A DNA stretch of 64,000 nt, from assembly GCF_003674065.1 (NCBI RefSeq), contig NZ_RDBE01000007.1:62001-126000 (forward strand), given 5' to 3'. The stretch is from Nocardioides mangrovicus. Lineage in GTDB: Bacteria > Actinomycetota > Actinomycetes > Propionibacteriales > Nocardioidaceae. Positions 60,419 to 64,000 of this stretch are shown here, piece by piece (position 1 is the stretch's first letter; each line of letters opens with the position of its first letter). The notes under the pieces were generated by a model, which saw nothing but the letters and a program-made list of their open reading frames with translations, had not been told where the DNA came from and did no database searches. The position numbers were made by a program, and so were the translations under genes.

Positions 60419-61447
60419 ATGCGCGTCGGAGTGCTCACCGGGGGCGGCGACTGCCCTGGCCTGAACGCCGTCATCCGGGCGGTCGTGCGCCGCGGCGTGA
60501 AGGAGTTCGGGTTCGAGTTCATCGGCTTCCGCGACGGCTGGAAGGGCCCCCTGGAGGGCGTCACCACCGAGCTGGGCATCGCCCAGGTGCGCGGCATCCT
60601 GCCCCGCGGCGGCACCATCCTCGGGTCCTCGCGCACCAACCCGTTCAAGGTCGAGGGCGGCGTCGAGCAGATCAAGGCCAACCTGGCCGAGGCCGGCGTC
60701 GACGCGCTGGTCGCCATCGGCGGCGAGGACACCCTGGGCGTCGCGACGAAGCTGGCCGAGCTCGGAGTCGACGTCGTGGGCGTGCCGAAGACGATCGACA
60801 ACGACCTTTCGGCCACCGACTTCACCTTCGGCTTCGACACCGCGGTCAACATCGCGATGGAGGCCATCGACCGGCTCCACACCACCGCCGAGTCGCACCA
60901 CCGGGTGCTCGTCGTGGAGGTGATGGGCCGCCACGCCGGCTGGATCGCGCTGCACGCGGGCATGGCCGGGGGCGCCAACGTCGTGCTGATCCCCGAGCAG
61001 CCGTTCGACATCGGCCGCGTCTGCGACTTCGTCGAGGAGCGGTTCAAGAGCCAGTACGCCCCGATCATCGTGGTCTCCGAGGGCGCGGTGCCGGTCGAGG
61101 GGGGCGACATGACGCTGGTCTCGGGGGAGCAGGACGCCTTCGGCCACGTCCGGCTGGGTGGCATCGGCGACCGGATCGCCGGCGAGATCGAGCAGCGCAC
61201 CGGCAAGGAGTCCCGCGCGGTGGTGCTCGGCCACGTGCAGCGCGGCGGCACGCCGACCGCCTTCGACCGCTGGCTGGCCACCCGCTTCGGGCTGCACGCG
61301 ATCGCCGCGGTGGCCGACGGCGACTTCGGCACGATGATGGCGCTGCGCGGCGCCGACATCGTCCGCGTGCCGCTCAAGGAGGGCACCGGCGAGCTGAAGC
61401 TGGTCAGCCCGGAGGAGTACGCCGAGGCCGCGGTCTTCTTCGGGTAG
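60419..61447 (+). CDS. pfp: 6-phosphofructokinase, probably pyrophosphate-dependent
   Basis: A 342-residue group III phosphofructokinase. The N-terminus MRVGVLTGGGDCPGLNAVIR and the catalytic PKTIDND loop are clear. The two residues that set phosphoryl-donor choice are Asp104 (in GGEDT) and Lys124 (in VPKTIDND), the pair found in PPi-dependent enzymes such as that of Amycolatopsis methanolica; ATP-dependent relatives have Gly at 104. A good Shine-Dalgarno (GAAGGAG) precedes ATG. If PPi-dependent, the step would be reversible and energy saving. PPi use is inferred from these residues. Confidence 0.93.
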   Translation: MRVGVLTGGGDCPGLNAVIRAVVRRGVKEFGFEFIGFRDGWKGPLEGVTTELGIAQVRGILPRGGTILGSSRTNPFKVEGGVEQIKANLAEAGVDALVAIGGEDTLGVATKLAELGVDVVGVPKTIDNDLSATDFTFGFDTAVNIAMEAIDRLHTTAESHHRVLVVEVMGRHAGWIALHAGMAGGANVVLIPEQPFDIGRVCDFVEERFKSQYAPIIVVSEGAVPVEGGDMTLVSGEQDAFGHVRLGGIGDRIAGEIEQRTGKESRAVVLGHVQRGGTPTAFDRWLATRFGLHAIAAVADGDFGTMMALRGADIVRVPLKEGTGELKLVSPEEYAEAAVFFG

Positions 61448-61505
61448 GCGAAGCGAGCGCCAGCGAGCGGACGTCGGCGGTTGGTCTGGACGTCCGGCAG
61501 AGGCC

Positions 61506-61548
61506 AGGATGCGACGTCTCGGCGGCCAGGACGCACGAGGATGCGACG
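61506..61548 (+). repeat. Direct repeat AGGATGCGACG (two copies)
   Basis: The 11-mer occurs at 61506-61516 and 61538-61548 in the 137-bp gap between pfp and the APC permease. The role is unknown; the spacing is about three helical turns. Confidence 0.6.
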
Positions 61549-61584
61549 CCTGAGCGGGGGTTGACGGGTCAGGGAGACTGACCC

Positions 61585-63033
61585 ATGGCAACCACCCAGG
61601 AAGACGTCAACGGACCGACACCGGACCTCAAGCGGGTGATGGGCCCCGGCCTGCTGCTGCTGTTCATCGTCGGCGACATCCTCGGGGCGGGCGTGTACGC
61701 CGTCACCGGGCAGATGGCCACCGAGGTGGGCGGCATCGTGTGGCTGCCGTTCCTGGTGGCGTTCGCGGTGGCCACGCTGACCGCGTACTCCTACCTCGAG
61801 CTGGTCACCAAGTACCCGCGGGCGGCCGGTGCCGCGCTGTACACCCACCAGGCGTTCGGCGTGCACTTCGTGACCTTCCTGGTGGCGTTCGCGGTCATCT
61901 GCTCCGGTGTCACCAGTGCCTCGACGTCGTCGAACCTGCTCGCCACCAACCTGCTCGCCGGCCTCGACGGCATCGGCATGGGCGTGCCGATGGGGGAGAA
62001 CGCCGTCACCGTGGTGGCGCTGCTGTTCATGCTGCTGCTGGCCGCCATCAACCTGCGCGGGGTGGGTGAGAGCGTGAAGTTCAACGTCGTGCTGACCCTG
62101 GTGGAGATGTCGGCGCTGGCCATCGTGATCGTCATCGGCTTCGTGGCCATGGGCCGGGGCAACGCCGACGTCGGGCGCATCGTCGCCTTCGAGTCCGGCG
62201 CCGATCGCGGCATCTTCCTGGCCGTCACGGTCGCCACGGCGGTGGCCTTCTTCTCGATGGTCGGCTTCGAGGACTCGGTCAACATGGTCGAGGAGACCAA
62301 GGACCCCGAGCGGGTCTTCCCGCGGATGATGCTCACCGGGCTCGGGATCGCGGTGATCATCTACGTGCTGGTGGCGATCAGCGTCATCGCGGTGATCCCC
62401 GAGGGCCGTATCGAGGAGGTCGTCGCCGAGGACGGCAAGGTGCTCCTCAACGTCGTCCAGATCGGCGCCCCGGGGCTGCCGGTGGACAAGATCTTCCCGT
62501 TCCTGACCGTCTTCGCGGTGGCCAACACCGCGCTGATCAACATGCTGATGGCCAGCCGGCTGCTCTACGGCATGGCCCACCAGGACGTGCTCCCGCGCGG
62601 GCTGGGCAAGGTGCTGCCCGGACGTCGGACGCCGTGGGCCGGGATCGCCTTCTCCACCGCGCTCGCGCTGGGCCTCATCGTGGTGGTCACCTACCTGTCG
62701 GGCACCACCGTCATCGGGGCGCTCTCGGGCACCACGGGTCTGCTGCTGCTGGTGGTGTTCGCGGTGGTCAACGTCGCGGTGCTGGTGCTGCGGCGCGACC
62801 CGACGCCGGACCTCGCGTTCCGCGCGCCGACCGCGGTGCCGCTGGTCGGCGCTGTCGCCTGCCTGTTCCTCGCGGGGCCCTGGGCCCGCGACCGCGACGA
62901 CTGGGTCCAGTACCAGATCGCGGGCGGGATGCTGCTGCTCGGCGTCGTGCTGTGGGCCGTCACCTGGTTCACGAACCGGGCGATCCGGGCACAAGCCACC
63001 GGCTTCCGCGACATCGAGCACCTCGAGGAGTGA
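61585..63033 (+). CDS. APC-superfamily amino acid permease
   Basis: A 482-residue transporter with about twelve to fourteen helices. LLLFIVGDILGAGVYAVTGQ in the first helix is the APC glycine-rich unwound motif, and VGFEDSVNMVEETKDPERVF PR is the conserved loop after helix 6. Substrates in this group are amino acids or polyamines; specificity cannot be read. ATG 61585 is preceded by AGGGAGA. It ends 85 bp before the phosphate transporter and no clear terminator lies between them. Confidence 0.92.
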   Translation: MATTQEDVNGPTPDLKRVMGPGLLLLFIVGDILGAGVYAVTGQMATEVGGIVWLPFLVAFAVATLTAYSYLELVTKYPRAAGAALYTHQAFGVHFVTFLVAFAVICSGVTSASTSSNLLATNLLAGLDGIGMGVPMGENAVTVVALLFMLLLAAINLRGVGESVKFNVVLTLVEMSALAIVIVIGFVAMGRGNADVGRIVAFESGADRGIFLAVTVATAVAFFSMVGFEDSVNMVEETKDPERVFPRMMLTGLGIAVIIYVLVAISVIAVIPEGRIEEVVAEDGKVLLNVVQIGAPGLPVDKIFPFLTVFAVANTALINMLMASRLLYGMAHQDVLPRGLGKVLPGRRTPWAGIAFSTALALGLIVVVTYLSGTTVIGALSGTTGLLLLVVFAVVNVAVLVLRRDPTPDLAFRAPTAVPLVGAVACLFLAGPWARDRDDWVQYQIAGGMLLLGVVLWAVTWFTNRAIRAQATGFRDIEHLEE

Positions 63034-63049
63034 GCCGGGCCGCGGTCCA

Positions 63050-63067
63050 GGTGAACACTGGGTGAAC
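63050..63067. promoter_or_regulatory. Probable PHO box (PhoP-type direct repeat) upstream of the phosphate transporter
   Basis: GGTGAAC occurs at 63050-63056 and again at 63061-63067, exactly 11 bases apart. Read on the minus strand this is GTTCACC repeated with 11-nt period, which is the known Streptomyces PHO box layout. It ends 51 bases before the transporter start, which is well placed for PhoP control. Confidence 0.65.
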
Positions 63068-63118
63068 CAGGGTTCCGACCCCTGCCGCTCGGGCCGCGCA
63101 AGCGCGAGGCTAGCGGCC

Positions 63119-64000
63119 GTGACGGAGATGATCATCCTGGTCCTGGTGGTAGTCACCGCCTTGGCCTTCGACTTCACCAACGGGTTCCACGACACCGGCA
63201 ACGCGATGGCCACCTCCATCGCCACCGGCGCCTTGAAGCCCAAGATCGCCGTGGCCCTCTCCGCGGTGCTCAACGTGGTCGGTGCCTTCCTCTCGATCGC
63301 GGTGGCCGCCGCCATCGCCAAGGACCTGGTCGACCAGAGCGTCGTGACGCTCCCGCTCATCTTCTGCGGCCTCGTCGGCGGCATCACCTGGAACCTCCTG
63401 ACCTGGCTGCTCGGTCTTCCGTCGAGCTCCTCCCACGCGCTGATCGGCGGCCTCATCGGGGCGGTGATCGCCGCCGTCGGCATGCACGGCGTGCTGTGGA
63501 CGGGCGTGGCCAGCAAGGTCGTCATCCCGGCCGTGCTCTCGCCGGTGATCGCCGGCTCGGTGGCCGCGCTGGGCACCTGGCTGGTCTACCGCAGCACCCG
63601 GCGGGTGAGCGCCCGCAACCGCCAGGACGGCTTCCGCTGGGGCCAGGTGGCCTCGGCGTCCTTGGTCTCGCTGGCCCACGGCACCAACGACGCCCAGAAG
63701 ACGATGGGCGTCATCTTCTTGGCCCTCATCGCCCACGGCAGCGTGAAGGGCTCCGACGACGTTCCGGTCTGGGTGATCCTCGCCTGCGGCCTGGCCATCG
63801 GGCTCGGGACCTACATCGGCGGCTGGCGTGTCATCCGCACGCTCGGCAAGGGCCTGGTCGAGATCGAGTCGCCCCAGGGCATGGCCGCCGAGGCCGCGTC
63901 CGCGGCGGTCATCTTGGCCTCCAGCCACTTCGGGTACTCGCTGTCCACCACCCACGTCGCCACCGGCTCGATCCTCGGCAGCGGGGTGGGCAAGCCGGGC
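63119..64000 (+). CDS. pit: Low-affinity inorganic phosphate transporter, PiT family (3' truncated by window edge)
   Basis: The frame runs open from GTG 63119 to the right edge (294 codons); ATG 63128 is an alternative start. The PiT family signatures are FDFTNGFHDTGNAMATSIAT near the N-terminus and GLPSSSSHALIGGLIGAVI, a duplicated motif that returns as LAHGTNDAQKTMG and SSHFGYSLSTTHVATGSILG near the end. The protein imports metal-phosphate with protons or sodium. The PHO box upstream suggests phosphate-starvation control, unlike the constitutive E. coli PitA. Confidence 0.93.
   Translation, partial: MTEMIILVLVVVTALAFDFTNGFHDTGNAMATSIATGALKPKIAVALSAVLNVVGAFLSIAVAAAIAKDLVDQSVVTLPLIFCGLVGGITWNLLTWLLGLPSSSSHALIGGLIGAVIAAVGMHGVLWTGVASKVVIPAVLSPVIAGSVAALGTWLVYRSTRRVSARNRQDGFRWGQVASASLVSLAHGTNDAQKTMGVIFLALIAHGSVKGSDDVPVWVILACGLAIGLGTYIGGWRVIRTLGKGLVEIESPQGMAAEAASAAVILASSHFGYSLSTTHVATGSILGSGVGKPG

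Overview
This window is about 64 kb of very GC-rich, densely coding DNA from an actinobacterium. The conserved backbone infB-rbfA-truB-ribF, rpsO-pnp-M16 peptidase-dapB, thyA-folA, dapA-rnj-ftsK, rimO-pgsA-cinA is the familiar actinobacterial chromosomal arrangement. GTG/TTG starts, 4-bp ATGA/GTGA gene overlaps and leaderless-type promoters (TANNNT 6-8 bases before the start codon) fit. A Nocardioidaceae-like genome is my best guess from the mix of genes, but that is inference, not a measurement. I see no rRNA, tRNA, CRISPR array, transposase or prophage gene, and no gap above about 270 bp without a gene.

Layout. 1-4.7 kb: translation and RNA-modification genes (infB fragment, rbfA, truB), a secreted protein of unknown role and ribF. 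4.8-10.8 kb: a fructose phosphotransferase system, with fruR-fruK-fruA-ptsH on the minus strand and ptsI divergent. 10.8-18.8 kb: a small flavin reductase, then a tightly packed five-gene MacAB-like export operon with two different adaptor proteins and a lipoprotein, opposite a PadR regulator and a HAAS-type membrane protein. 18.8-26.1 kb: a phosphotransferase-like protein, rpsO, pnp, an M16 peptidase, a SatD-like/membrane protein pair and dapB. 26.2-31.4 kb: a secreted thermolysin-family protease, a GNAT acetyltransferase, a DMT permease, thyA, folA and an unknown gene. 31.5-35.1 kb: gluconokinase, dapA, ribonuclease J and a small membrane protein. 35.2-43.0 kb: an esterase, then cydA-cydB-cydDC (cytochrome bd oxidase and its fused ABC exporter) transcribed away from a blaI-M56 peptidase pair, with three near-identical palindromes between them. 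43.1-49.7 kb: ftsK, a large RodZ-like protein, rimO and pgsA. 49.7-53.9 kb: a PPOX-fold protein, a GH15 hydrolase and a secreted phospholipase D-like protein interposed between pgsA and cinA. 53.9-64 kb: an FAD oxidoreductase/amidohydrolase pair, a coiled-coil protein, chorismate mutase with a DUF1028 protein, an MFS transporter, a phosphofructokinase with the residues of the pyrophosphate-dependent class, an APC permease and a truncated phosphate transporter behind a probable PHO box.

The most informative non-routine signals are the BlaI-type operators shared by blaI and the cytochrome bd operon, the two-adaptor export operon whose second adaptor has a cysteine-bounded loop coded by a hexanucleotide repeat, the overlapping back-to-back leaderless promoters between the DMT permease and thyA, the D104/K124 phosphofructokinase, the PHO box at the phosphate transporter, and several perfect palindromes of unknown role. 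Most products are called from motifs and protein composition by eye; no database search was run.
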